The notes: generated by a model from the letters alone, not told the origin. Shown: positions 6,366 through 14,067, counted from the first letter of the stretch. The stretch: DNA of 14,143 bases from DATMBL01 sp050735975 (GCA_050735975.1 JBOHVS010000032.1:1-14143); one strand, 5' to 3'. A program made the numbers and translations.

Positions 6366-8834
6366 TTACTGCGGCAAAATGTCGGGCCCGGGAGCATCCT
6401 CCTCCTTATCGCCGAAAGGCGAGGGTTCCTCCTTAGACTCAACCGATTCAGGCGGGAGCTTAAACAGGCTTTCCGGATCGTCCATCACCAATGCCTTTTT
6501 AAGCACGTCATCCATATGCGGGACCAGCTCAAGTTCGACCGTTTTTAGAACCGTGGCGGGGATTTCTTCGATGTCCTTTTCATTCTCCGCAGGTATCAAC
6601 ACCTTCTTGATGCCCGCGCGATGCGCCGCCAGGATTTTTTCCTTCAGGCCGCCGATTGGCAGAACGGCTCCTCTCAACGTAATTTCGCCCGTCATCGCCA
6701 CGTCATTACGCACGGCGATCCTGGTGAGTGCGGAAACTAAAGAAGTCGCCATCGTGATGCCGGCGGAGGGCCCGTCTTTTGGAATGGCCCCTTCCGGGAC
6801 ATGGATATGCACGTCGATCTTTTGGTAGAAATCCTTCTCCAACCCCAATTCCGCCGCTCGCGATCGAACATAGCTCATCGCAGCCTGCGCGGACTCCTGC
6901 ATGACGTCACCAAGTTTACCGGTAATGATCAGCTGTCCCTTACCCGGCATGATGGTCACTTCCGTAGCTAGAAGTTCGCCGCCAAGCTCCGTCCACGCCA
7001 GACCCGTGGTTACGCCAATCTTTTGTTTTGCTTCCGCCTTTCCATACCGGAACTTCACCGGACCCAAGAATTTGTGCAGGCTCTTCGTGCCGACTTGGAT
7101 ATGGGCGTTTCTGTCCTTCTTGACTACTTCTACAGCGACCTTGCGGCAGATCGACGCGATCTCGCGTTCTAGGTTTCTGACGCCGGCTTCCTTTGTATAG
7201 TGCCGGATCAATCCGAGAATCGCGTTATCCGTGAAAGTAACGTTTTCCGGCGCCAATCCGTTCGCCTCTTGCTGTTTGTCAAGCAGGTAGCGTTTGGCGA
7301 TGCTCAGCTTCTCCAGTTCCGTGTAGCCGGCAATTCTGATAATTTCCATACGATCCTGCAAGGGACGCGGGATGCGATCCAAAGTGTTCGCCGTCGTAAT
7401 GAACATCACCTTTGAGAGGTCATAGTCCAGGTCCAAATAATGATCATTAAACGCGGTGTTCTGCTCGGGGTCCAGGACCTCGAGCAAGGCGGAGGAGGGA
7501 TCTCCCCGAAAGTCCGTTGACATCTTGTCGATCTCGTCCATGAGAAAGACCGGATTGCTGGAACCAGCCTTCTTCATAGATTGAACGATCTTGCCCGGCA
7601 AAGCGCCGATGTAGGTGCGCCTGTGCCCGCGGATCTCCGCCTCGTCCCGCACCCCGCCCAACGAAATCCGAACGAATTTTCTTCCGGTAGCTCGAGCGAT
7701 AGAGCGTCCAAGCGATGTCTTGCCGACTCCCGGGGGCCCTACCAAGCAGAGAATCGGCCCTTTAATCTTTCCGACCAGACTTTGCACGGCCAGGTATTCG
7801 AGTATTCGCTCTTTCACCTTTTCCAGGCCGTAGTGATCTTCCTCCAGGACCTTTTCAGCCTCGGTGATATCCAGCTTGTCGTCGGTAAACTCATTCCACG
7901 GCAGGCTCAGAATCCAATCGATATAGTTCCGCACCACGGTGGCTTCCGCCGACATCGGCGACATCATTTTGAGCTTCTTAAGCTCCTTGTCGACCTTGTC
8001 CCGGGCTTCAGCCGAGAGTTTCTTCTGTTTGATTTTTTCCTCGACCTCCTGAATCTCATTTTTGAATTCGTCTTTTTCGCCGAGCTCTTTCTGAATCGCC
8101 CGCATCTGCTCGTTCAGGTAATACTCTTTCTGCGAGCGTTCCATCTGCTTTTTGACCCGCGAACGAATCCGTCGCTCCACTTCGAGAATCTCGATTTCAG
8201 CGCGCATGTGGCCGAGCACTTTCTCCAGTCTCTCGGCGGCGGTGAATGTTTCCAACAGGTTCTGCCGGTCCTCAAGTTTGATCCCCAAGTGCGCCACGAT
8301 GGTATCGGCCAGTCGCCCGGGATCATCGATGGATGAAACCGACATGACCATCTCCGGGGGAATTTTTTTCTTGAGCTTGACGTAGTTCTCGAAAGTCGTA
8401 TGAACCTCGCGCACCAACGCTTCGACTTCGGTATTGCGTTCCACGATCTCCGGTATTTCTTCCACTTCGACCGTAAAAAAGTCCGGATTATTGACGAAGC
8501 GCGTCACCCTTCCGCGTTTCTTGCCTTCAATCAACACCTTGACGGTTCCGTCAGGAAGCTTCAGCATTTGCACGACGGTTCCTAAAGTGCCGATCTTGTA
8601 GATATCCTCTTCAGTCGGATCGTTAGTCTTCGCATCCTTTTGCGACGATAGGAAGATCGGCCCTTGCTTCTGGGTAGCGTCTTCCAAGGCTTTGATAGAA
8701 CGCTGGCGCCCGACAAAAAGCGGCACCACCATATGCGGGAAAACAATGATGTCTCTCAAGGGTAGCAAGGGCACCTGCGCGGTACCGCCCGCCTCGCGTT
8801 CCTTGTCGTCTTTCTTATCGCTACGAAAAATCAT
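6366..8834 (-). CDS. lon: ATP-dependent endopeptidase Lon (LonA type)
   Basis: 822 residues, close to bacterial LonA. Lon is a cytoplasmic hexameric AAA+ protease that degrades misfolded and regulatory proteins. The N-terminal substrate-binding domain begins with PLLPLRDIIVFPHMVVPLFVGR near residue 22. A charged coiled-coil region follows near 200-290. Walker A is GPPGVGKTS (366-374) and Walker B is VFLMDEID (429-436). The protease domain holds the Ser-Lys dyad: S690 in KDGPSAGI and K731 in GGLKEK. The acidic, proline-rich tail after about 795 (EEPSPFGDKEEDAPGPD) is a short extension. The ATG has a purine-rich AGGAAGGGG ribosome-binding site. It is the last gene of tig-clpP-clpX-lon, 12 bp after clpX. 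Confidence 0.98.
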   Translation of the reverse strand: MIFRSDKKDDKEREAGGTAQVPLLPLRDIIVFPHMVVPLFVGRQRSIKALEDATQKQGPIFLSSQKDAKTNDPTEEDIYKIGTLGTVVQMLKLPDGTVKVLIEGKKRGRVTRFVNNPDFFTVEVEEIPEIVERNTEVEALVREVHTTFENYVKLKKKIPPEMVMSVSSIDDPGRLADTIVAHLGIKLEDRQNLLETFTAAERLEKVLGHMRAEIEILEVERRIRSRVKKQMERSQKEYYLNEQMRAIQKELGEKDEFKNEIQEVEEKIKQKKLSAEARDKVDKELKKLKMMSPMSAEATVVRNYIDWILSLPWNEFTDDKLDITEAEKVLEEDHYGLEKVKERILEYLAVQSLVGKIKGPILCLVGPPGVGKTSLGRSIARATGRKFVRISLGGVRDEAEIRGHRRTYIGALPGKIVQSMKKAGSSNPVFLMDEIDKMSTDFRGDPSSALLEVLDPEQNTAFNDHYLDLDYDLSKVMFITTANTLDRIPRPLQDRMEIIRIAGYTELEKLSIAKRYLLDKQQEANGLAPENVTFTDNAILGLIRHYTKEAGVRNLEREIASICRKVAVEVVKKDRNAHIQVGTKSLHKFLGPVKFRYGKAEAKQKIGVTTGLAWTELGGELLATEVTIMPGKGQLIITGKLGDVMQESAQAAMSYVRSRAAELGLEKDFYQKIDVHIHVPEGAIPKDGPSAGITMATSLVSALTRIAVRNDVAMTGEITLRGAVLPIGGLKEKILAAHRAGIKKVLIPAENEKDIEEIPATVLKTVELELVPHMDDVLKKALVMDDPESLFKLPPESVESKEEPSPFGDKEEDAPGPDILPQ

Positions 8835-8846
8835 GACTTCCCCTTC

Positions 8847-10100
8847 CTATGCGCTCTCAGCGGCCTTAGTGTAGAGGACGATGGGAGCTTCATTTTTATT
8901 CACGACATCTTCTGAGATGACAACCTCCTTGATGTTGGGCTGGGAAGGCATGTCGTACATGATGTCGAGCATGATATTCTCCATAATCGCTCTAAGCCCG
9001 CGCGCGCCTGATTTTCTTTTCATCGCATCGCGTGCGATGGCTCGAAGCGCCTCCTCGGTAAACTTGAGATGAACGCTCTCCATCTCAAACAACTTTGAGT
9101 ACTGCTTTGTGAGCGCGTTTTTAGGCTCTTTCAGGATCCGTACGAGCGCCGAATCATCCAGTTCGTCGAGCGTCGCAATCACCGGCAATCGGCCAATGAA
9201 CTCCGGAATCAGGCCGAACCTGAGCAAATCTTCCGGCTGTACCTCGTGCAGCAGTTCGGTTGCGCGCTTGCGGTCCTGCTCGTCGAGCTGACCGCCGAAA
9301 CCCATCCGCTTCCGTCCGGTGCGTTTCCGGATGATGTCCTCCAGCCCCACGAAGGCGCCGCCGCAAATGAACAGAATATTGGTGGTGTCCACTTGCAGAA
9401 ACTCTTGCTGGGGATGTTTCCTCCCTCCTTTGGGCGGCACGCTTGCCATGGTTCCTTCGATAATCTTCAGTAAGGCTTGCTGCACGCCTTCACCGGAAAC
9501 ATCGCGCGTAATCGAGGGGTTGTCCGACTTGCGGGAGATCTTGTCGATCTCATCAATATAGACGATCCCGCGCTGGGCCTTTTCAACGTCATAGTCGGCG
9601 GCCTGCAGGAGATTGAGAATTATGTTTTCAACGTCTTCGCCGACATACCCCGCCTCAGTGAGGCTGGTCGCGTCCGCTATAGTGAAAGGTACCTGTAAAA
9701 ATCGCGCCAGCGTCTGGGCCAAAAGAGTCTTGCCGGAGCCGGTCGGCCCGAGGAGAAGAATGTTGCTTTTCTGCAGCTCTACGTCCCCGGTCACCATTTG
9801 ACTGTCGATGCGTTTGTAGTGGTTATGAACGGCTACTGCCAGTATCTTTTTGGCCCGCTCCTGACCAATCACGTACTGATCCAAGACGCGCTTGATCTCA
9901 GCGGGTTTTGGAACGTTCGAAGAGCTGGTCAGAGTCTCATCGTGATCGCATTCCTCGGCAATGATGTCATTGCAAAGGTCAATGCATTCATCGCAGATGT
10001 AGACGGTCGGACCCGCAATGAGCTTACGAACCTCGTCTTGGCTCTTTCCGCAGAAGGAGCAAACGAGATTGCCCGACCGATCATCGCCGTGCTTTGGCAT
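8847..10100 (-). CDS. clpX: ATP-dependent Clp protease ATP-binding subunit ClpX
   Basis: 417 residues. ClpX is a hexameric AAA+ unfoldase that recognises tagged substrates and feeds them to ClpP. The N-terminal zinc domain has C14, C17, C36 and C39 (CSFC...CDEC). Walker A is GPTGSGKT (118-125), the pore loop is GYVG (151-154), Walker B is IVYIDEID (179-186), and the RKH pore loop is near 227-229. MGFG at 266-269 fits the ClpP-docking IGF loop. GAR at 366-368 fits sensor 2. GGGGG stands a few bases before the ATG. It follows clpP by 26 bp, the usual pairing with its partner peptidase. Confidence 0.98.
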   Translation of the reverse strand: MPKHGDDRSGNLVCSFCGKSQDEVRKLIAGPTVYICDECIDLCNDIIAEECDHDETLTSSSNVPKPAEIKRVLDQYVIGQERAKKILAVAVHNHYKRIDSQMVTGDVELQKSNILLLGPTGSGKTLLAQTLARFLQVPFTIADATSLTEAGYVGEDVENIILNLLQAADYDVEKAQRGIVYIDEIDKISRKSDNPSITRDVSGEGVQQALLKIIEGTMASVPPKGGRKHPQQEFLQVDTTNILFICGGAFVGLEDIIRKRTGRKRMGFGGQLDEQDRKRATELLHEVQPEDLLRFGLIPEFIGRLPVIATLDELDDSALVRILKEPKNALTKQYSKLFEMESVHLKFTEEALRAIARDAMKRKSGARGLRAIMENIMLDIMYDMPSQPNIKEVVISEDVVNKNEAPIVLYTKAAESA

Positions 10101-10126
10101 AGAACCCCCGCGTGTTCATATTTCCT

Positions 10127-10729
10127 TCACTTCCTAAGGCTGCCTTCGGGACGAGTCGCGATGACCTCGTCAACCAATCCGTATTCTTGGGCTTGTTTAC
10201 CCGACATAAACATGTCCCGATCGGTATCCTTCTCGATCTTCTTCAGACTCTGGCCTGTATGCTTCATTAGGATATTGTTAAGTTCTTCGCGCATCCGCAG
10301 GATCTCACGGGCCTGGATATCGATGTCCGTCGCCTGACCCTGAAACCCTCCTAAGGGTTGATGAATCATAATGCGTGAATGAGGCAATGCGTAGCGCTTT
10401 GGCTTGGCACCCGCGGCCAGAAGAATCGCCGCCATACTGGCGGCCTGGCCGACGCAGACCGTCGAGATCGGCGGACGGATATACTGCATCGTGTCGTAGA
10501 TCGCCAGACCGGCCGTTACGGAGCCGCCAGGGCTGTTAATATAAAAAAAGATATCCCGTTCCGGGTCCTCTGACTCAAGGAAGAGGAACTGCGCGGTTAC
10601 CAAATTCGCGATATCATCGGTAATAACCGATCCAAGAAATACAATCCGATCCTTCAACAGCCGGGAATAGATATCATAGGCCCGCTCCCCCCGCCCTGTT
10701 TGCTCAACGACAATAGGGATAAAATTCAT
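10127..10729 (-). CDS. clpP: ATP-dependent Clp protease proteolytic subunit ClpP
   Basis: 200 residues, normal length. ClpP forms a double-heptamer serine-protease chamber that works with ClpX. The catalytic triad is visible: S98 in VGQAASMAA, H123 in RIMIHQP, and D172 in DTDRDMFM. The oxyanion-region SPGGSVTAGLAIYD is near 66-79. The N terminus MNFIPIVVEQTGRGERAYDIYSRLL is typical, so the ATG at 10729 is secure. GAGGAG stands about eleven bases upstream, a longer than usual spacing. It sits 33 bp after tig and 26 bp before clpX. Confidence 0.98.
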   Translation of the reverse strand: MNFIPIVVEQTGRGERAYDIYSRLLKDRIVFLGSVITDDIANLVTAQFLFLESEDPERDIFFYINSPGGSVTAGLAIYDTMQYIRPPISTVCVGQAASMAAILLAAGAKPKRYALPHSRIMIHQPLGGFQGQATDIDIQAREILRMREELNNILMKHTGQSLKKIEKDTDRDMFMSGKQAQEYGLVDEVIATRPEGSLRK

Positions 10730-10762
10730 ACTGTTAGGAACTCCTCGACCACCAAAGGCATT

Positions 10763-12088
10763 TTAGCTTTTTTCACTTTCGTCATCAACCTTTGAAATCG
10801 GCGGATCGCTCTCCTTAACTGTCGCTTGATCCAGCAAGAAACTGAGGGTTCTCTCAAACACCATTTGAGCGCGCAAATCACTCCGTGAATCGGGACGGGA
10901 ATAGAATTCCCGGACCGTTCTTGCCCTATCCCCGGCGGCTCGGACGAGGGCATCGATCCTGTCCTGCACCTCTTTCTCGGTAACCTCGATTTTCTCCGTT
11001 AGGGCTATTTTTTCCACCAGCAGGGTTGCTTGAACTTGCCGCGTGGCCCGGCTCTCCAGGCTTTTTCGCGTCCCTTCAGTTGTCGGCGCGGGTTCCGATC
11101 CAGACGGCGCTTGCCGCCGAAGGCTATTCTGGTTTCGCTCCATCAAGGACCGCGTTTGTCGCTCCACCATCGACGCGGGAGGCGCGAACGGGTGAGCTTC
11201 AATCAGCCGGCTGAGGATCTGCTCTTTGAGCTCTTCGTCTTGAATTTGTTTGAGCTCCTGTTCCAGCCGCGTCCGGACCGCTCCCTTGAGCTCCTCCAGA
11301 GAGCCATATTCTCCATGATCTTTGGCAAACTCATCGTCTAAGATCGGTAATACCTTGTACTTGATATCCCGCACCACGACCGAAAAATCGACGGTTTTAT
11401 TAGCGATTTCACGGTTCGGATACTCTGGCGGGAACGTCACTTGGACGATGGTATGCGCGCCAATCCTCAATCCAACCACTCCATCTTCAAACTGCGGCAG
11501 CGCCTGTCCCGCTCCAACTTCCAATGAATAGTTCTCACCCTTCCCCCCGGCGAAAGGTTCTCCGGCAACTGTGCCGTTAAAATCGAGTGTTACGAAATCA
11601 CCTCGCGCAACGACATCGCGGTCTTCCACGGGTTCGAGCCGGGCCTGACTTTCTTGGAGACGCTTCAGCGCCTCGTCGACTTGATCCTCGGTCACTGAAA
11701 GCTTGACCTTTTCAACTTCAACACCGACATAATTCTTGGCCTCGATCTCCGGTTTCACCTCGAACACGGCCGAAAACGAGAACGCTTGACCTTCTTGCAG
11801 ATCGTTAGCCGAAATCTCCGGCCGAGAAACGATTTGCAGACCCCGTTCTTTGATCACCTCGCCTAGCGAGTCTTCCACAAGCTGAGAGCGCACCTGGCCT
11901 TTGATCTCATCACCGTAGATACCCTGGAGCACGGTCCGCGGAACCTTCCCGGCCCGAAAGCCTTTTATTCGTACTCGCCGCCCGACGTCCTGGTAAGCGC
12001 GCGAGAATCCGTTGTCCACTGCTTCCGCAGGGAGCTCGACACGTACCTTTCGTTGCACCGGCCCTAGTTCATCAACATCGATTCTCAT
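10763..12088 (-). CDS. tig: Trigger factor, ribosome-associated chaperone and prolyl isomerase
   Basis: 441 residues. Trigger factor binds near the ribosomal exit tunnel (protein L23) and shields nascent chains. The ribosome-binding signature GFRAGKVPR is at 43-51. The FKBP-type prolyl isomerase domain runs about 162-243 (GDFVTLDFNG to the EYPN region). A long helical C-terminal chaperone region follows. It contains a low-complexity insert near 327-343 rich in Ser, Pro, Ala and Thr (APSGSEPAPTT). The ATG at 12088 is bounded by an in-frame TAA two codons upstream, so it is the earliest possible start, yet no good ribosome-binding site precedes it. It follows tRNA-Leu by 141 bp and heads the tig-clpP-clpX-lon operon. 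Confidence 0.97.
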   Translation of the reverse strand: MRIDVDELGPVQRKVRVELPAEAVDNGFSRAYQDVGRRVRIKGFRAGKVPRTVLQGIYGDEIKGQVRSQLVEDSLGEVIKERGLQIVSRPEISANDLQEGQAFSFSAVFEVKPEIEAKNYVGVEVEKVKLSVTEDQVDEALKRLQESQARLEPVEDRDVVARGDFVTLDFNGTVAGEPFAGGKGENYSLEVGAGQALPQFEDGVVGLRIGAHTIVQVTFPPEYPNREIANKTVDFSVVVRDIKYKVLPILDDEFAKDHGEYGSLEELKGAVRTRLEQELKQIQDEELKEQILSRLIEAHPFAPPASMVERQTRSLMERNQNSLRRQAPSGSEPAPTTEGTRKSLESRATRQVQATLLVEKIALTEKIEVTEKEVQDRIDALVRAAGDRARTVREFYSRPDSRSDLRAQMVFERTLSFLLDQATVKESDPPISKVDDESEKS

Positions 12089-12229
12089 GAGTTATTCACG
12101 ACACCGCTCCGCACGCGACTCAGACAGCATCGGAGCCGAGCTTTGCATCTATGGCTTTCAACTAGACTTTCGAATAGCGGCAAACCCCTGGTTCTGCCCA
12201 CGCCTTTAAGGGCTGGTTGCGAATGATTT

Positions 12230-12312
12230 TGGTGCGAGAGGGGGGACTCGAACCCCCACGGTTGCCCGCTAGATCCTAAGTCTAGTGCGTCTGCCAGTTC
12301 CGCCACTCTCGC
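12230..12312 (-). tRNA. tRNA-Leu (anticodon TAG), CCA encoded
   Basis: Class II tRNA of 83 nt with a long variable arm. The acceptor GCGAGAG pairs with CTCTCGC, the anticodon stem CTAGA/TCTAG encloses loop CTTAGGA reading TAG, and the T-loop is GGTTCGAGTCC. The CCA is encoded. It lies upstream of tig in the same direction and probably shares its promoter. Confidence 0.97.
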
Positions 12313-12327
12313 ACGTGGAAGACTCGC

Positions 12328-12423
12328 AATTTCGAATTCACCGACCAAGGACAGAAGAGTAAGAAACACGCTTTGCTAAGTCAAGCGCCTGACGAGTTTC
12401 TGGCAAATTTCAAATTCGAAATT
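12328..12423. repeat. Inverted 11-mers flanking the tRNA-Leu promoter
   Basis: AATTTCGAATT (12328-12338) and AATTCGAAATT (12413-12423) are exact reverse complements, 74 bp apart, one on each side of the predicted promoter. The upstream arm lies in an AT-rich stretch (12403-12423) roughly 20-40 bp upstream of the -35. A small hairpin GTAAG-TTTTA-CTTAC (12426-12440) is next to it. The remaining DNA up to the DUF971-type gene shows nothing else clear. Confidence 0.45.
12356..12384 (-). promoter_or_regulatory. Sigma-70 promoter for tRNA-Leu and the tig-clpP-clpX-lon operon
   Basis: The minus strand carries TTGACT (12379-12384, 5/6), a 17-bp spacer and TACTCT (12356-12361, 3/6). The start would be near 12349, about 37 nt before the tRNA-Leu 5' end. 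No comparable promoter is visible between tRNA-Leu and tig, so this is the best candidate for the whole unit. A heat-shock promoter for tig or clpP cannot be excluded. Confidence 0.6.
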
Positions 12424-12529
12424 CCGTAAGTTTTACTTACAAAGCATCCGGGCAAAGGCGAAAGGCGCCCCTTACAGTCACGAACGATGAAAAAAGTCGC
12501 GATTGAAGAGGGTCTAGATTAGCGTTGCT

Positions 12530-12853
12530 TTAGTTCGCGGACTCTTGGCTCCCTTTGCAGGCGGGGCATGGACACAGCGATCTCAGGTAATCGTACGCGT
12601 ATATCCCCGTGCTATGTCCGTCCTGCCAGTGGAACTCGACGGCGTAGTTTCCGACGGCATGGATGTCCTGCAATTTGGCGTTCTCCACCGAGATGAACTT
12701 TTGCCCGGGCCCATGACCTTGACACATAGCGCAGGGGCACCATCCGCGAAGGTACGCTTCTGCGTACTCTCCCACGTGGCCGTCATCCCAGGTGATCCGT
12801 ATGACGCCCCGAACTTTGATGTGGTTGATTTCGGTCGGATACTTTAATTCCAC
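12530..12853 (-). CDS. DUF971 (GBBH-like N-terminal domain) protein with two CPCxxC motifs
   Basis: 107 residues from a GTG start that has GGGGGA three bases upstream; no other in-frame start is available. The sequence fits the DUF971 family, which also forms the N-terminal domain of gamma-butyrobetaine hydroxylase. It consists of two similar halves: IRITWDDGH...YLRGWCPCAMC (18-44) and VEFHWQDGH...YLRSLCPCPAC (72-99). The first cysteine set, C39/C41/C44, together with H80 lies at nearly the same positions as the Cys3His zinc site I recall for human BBOX1 (38, 40, 43, 82), so zinc binding is likely. A second set, C94/C96/C99, is also present. Free-standing DUF971 proteins have no settled role; links to iron-sulphur proteins are suggested by fusions to Mrp/ApbC. 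It lies 173 bp downstream of the unknown gene in the same direction. Confidence 0.85.
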   Translation of the reverse strand: MELKYPTEINHIKVRGVIRITWDDGHVGEYAEAYLRGWCPCAMCQGHGPGQKFISVENAKLQDIHAVGNYAVEFHWQDGHSTGIYAYDYLRSLCPCPACKGSQESAN

Positions 12854-13026
12854 AAATCCCCCAAAGCAGGTCGCTGAAAAACTCTGATTACTGGGCTGCT
12901 TAAAAAGATCTCAGCGGCGAGGCACGCGACGCCTAACGGCAGTTTTGAGTCTAAAGTTTCGACTTTCGAGTTAACCCGAGACTCGGAACCCGGAGCTCGA
13001 ACGGCGCAAGCGTTTTAAGCCGCCTA
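12854..13026. other. Intergenic DNA between two small genes
   Basis: No gene and no clear promoter are seen here. It contains a short palindrome CCGAG-A-CTCGG (12976-12986) and a small stem AGGC/GCCT flanking ACGCGAC (near 12920-12935). The minus strand is T-rich at two places, but no hairpin with an adjacent T-run is convincing as a terminator for the upstream gene. Confidence 0.4.
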
Positions 13027-13551
13027 TCAAAACTCGACCAAGCCGTCGCTGAGAGCCGTCATACAACCAATTTTGGTTCGGTTAACAAGGTAAGTGCGAC
13101 GTCCCAAGTCCGGACGCTGCACCAAAGTCGCGTCGGTCACCGGAATAAACCGAGTCTTCGCCAGCAGCAATTGATGGAGTGGCGCGCCGGGAATGAGGTG
13201 CATGTTGCCGCGAACCCAGTATGGGCCCACATTGAGCAAGGCTTTGCTCGGGGCTTTTTTCACATACAGGTGCGCGTAAGCCGATTCATCGGTTCTGGAC
13301 TGTGGCGCCAGATCTGCAATCAGGAAAACCTCCTGCATATAAATGATGTACTCGTCGGACTGGACCTCTATGGGGTTCCGATTGAGGTCTTCCAGGCTCG
13401 CTTCTCTGAGCGAAAAGATCTCCTGTCCCTCTCGCAGAAGCAGATAGTTGCTCAAACGATCCTGGTTAGTCGTTAAGATCCCCCGCACCGTAGCTGATTG
13501 GAGGTAAACCTCCAAATGCATTGTATAGCTAAGCCCCTCAGCAGGTGCCAT
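13027..13551 (-). CDS. Unrecognised protein made of two similar beta-rich repeats
   Basis: 174 residues from the ATG at 13551; I do not recognise it with confidence. It has two similar units. Unit 1 has VRGILTTNQDRLSNYLLLREG then EIFSLREASL and later EYIIYMQEVFLI. Unit 2 has VRGNMHLIPGAPLHQLLLAKT then RFIPVTDATL and later TYLVNRTKIGCM. Shared positions are VRG, a leucine-rich middle, F-x-[LV]-x-[ED]-A-[ST]-L and a hydrophobic strand. The pattern recalls, from memory only, small uncharacterised families such as DUF6812. No signal peptide, membrane segment or catalytic motif is visible. The frame stays open to a TTG at 13632, but that triplet is part of a predicted -35 box, so the start is probably 13551. 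Another ATG at 13521 is possible and has GAGGGG twelve bases upstream. Neighbours are tRNA-Lys upstream and the DUF971-type gene downstream. Confidence 0.75.
   Translation of the reverse strand: MAPAEGLSYTMHLEVYLQSATVRGILTTNQDRLSNYLLLREGQEIFSLREASLEDLNRNPIEVQSDEYIIYMQEVFLIADLAPQSRTDESAYAHLYVKKAPSKALLNVGPYWVRGNMHLIPGAPLHQLLLAKTRFIPVTDATLVQRPDLGRRTYLVNRTKIGCMTALSDGLVEF
13498..13515. repeat. Perfect 7-bp hairpin inside the start region of the unknown gene
   Basis: TTGGAGG (13498-13504), loop TAAA and CCTCCAA (13509-13515) form a perfect stem. It lies 4 codons downstream of the alternative ATG at 13521. A wider TAGCT/AGCTA pair flanks it. In RNA it would be a stable structure near the start of translation. 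Confidence 0.6.
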
Positions 13552-13603
13552 ATGTTTGGAACTCGTTCCTACATCCAGCCGCGATGACCCAACCCTCTTA
13601 TTA

Positions 13604-13632
13604 ATTATCTCACCGTGGCTGAGGCTTAACAA
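13604..13632 (-). promoter_or_regulatory. Extended -10 promoter for the duplicated unknown gene
   Basis: The minus strand has TTGTTA (13627-13632, 4/6), a 17-bp spacer ending in TGA, and GATAAT (13604-13609, 5/6), that is TGnGATAAT. Transcription would start near 13597, 46 nt before the ATG at 13551. This gives the two small genes expression separate from the tRNA cluster. Confidence 0.6.
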
Positions 13633-13846
13633 CCGGTTTTTTGTCCGAACTCGAAAGGAAACTCGGTCAAACGAGCTGAAGGTAGCCGGCTGGTTTGGCT
13701 TCGTAATTCCGATATCGAAACCCTCTCGCTAGAAAAGGTTTTATCTAAAAGAGATTCTTAGTAAGGGGTAACACGGCCCAAACACGGAAAGAAAGAAGCT
13801 GCTGCAATAACGCTCTAGGCACCCGAACCCTTGGTTCCGGAAAGAA
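13633..13846. other. Intergenic DNA between tRNA-Lys and the unknown gene
   Basis: No gene is seen here. A small hairpin GAACC-CTT-GGTTC (13825-13837) lies 10 nt past the tRNA-Lys 3' end and could mark the end or processing point of the tRNA transcript, though no U-run follows. The rest shows no clear element. Confidence 0.4.
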
Positions 13847-13922
<76 letters not shown>

Positions 13923-13989
13923 GACTTTCAAGAAGAGCATCGAAGATTGCGATCCTCGCCTCTCGATCCTCTATCTTCAGCGTTTAAAC

Positions 13990-14067
13990 TGGGGTGAGTG
14001 AAGGGACTTGAACCCTCAACCCCTGGAGCCACAGTCCAGTGCTCTAACCAGTTGAGCTACACTCACC
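13990..14067 (-). tRNA. tRNA-His (anticodon GTG), CCA and G-1 encoded
   Basis: The acceptor GTGAGTG pairs with CACTCAC. An additional 5' G (position 14067) can pair with the discriminator C, the identity feature of tRNA-His. The anticodon stem CTGGA/TCCAG encloses loop CTGTGGC reading GTG. The CCA is encoded. Confidence 0.97.

Noticed and set aside
7581..8336. Long plus-strand open frame (251 codons) opposite lon
   Set aside because: It is the antisense shadow of Lon's charged coiled-coil region. Composition is as expected for such a shadow, with no ribosome-binding site and no family motif.
10726..10953. Minus-strand 75-codon frame overlapping the 3' end of tig
   Set aside because: It is an out-of-frame shadow of tig with no family signature, although it ends near the clpP start.
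12545..12847. Plus-strand 100-codon frame opposite the DUF971-type gene
   Set aside because: The minus-strand protein shows clear family motifs; the plus-strand frame is its shadow.
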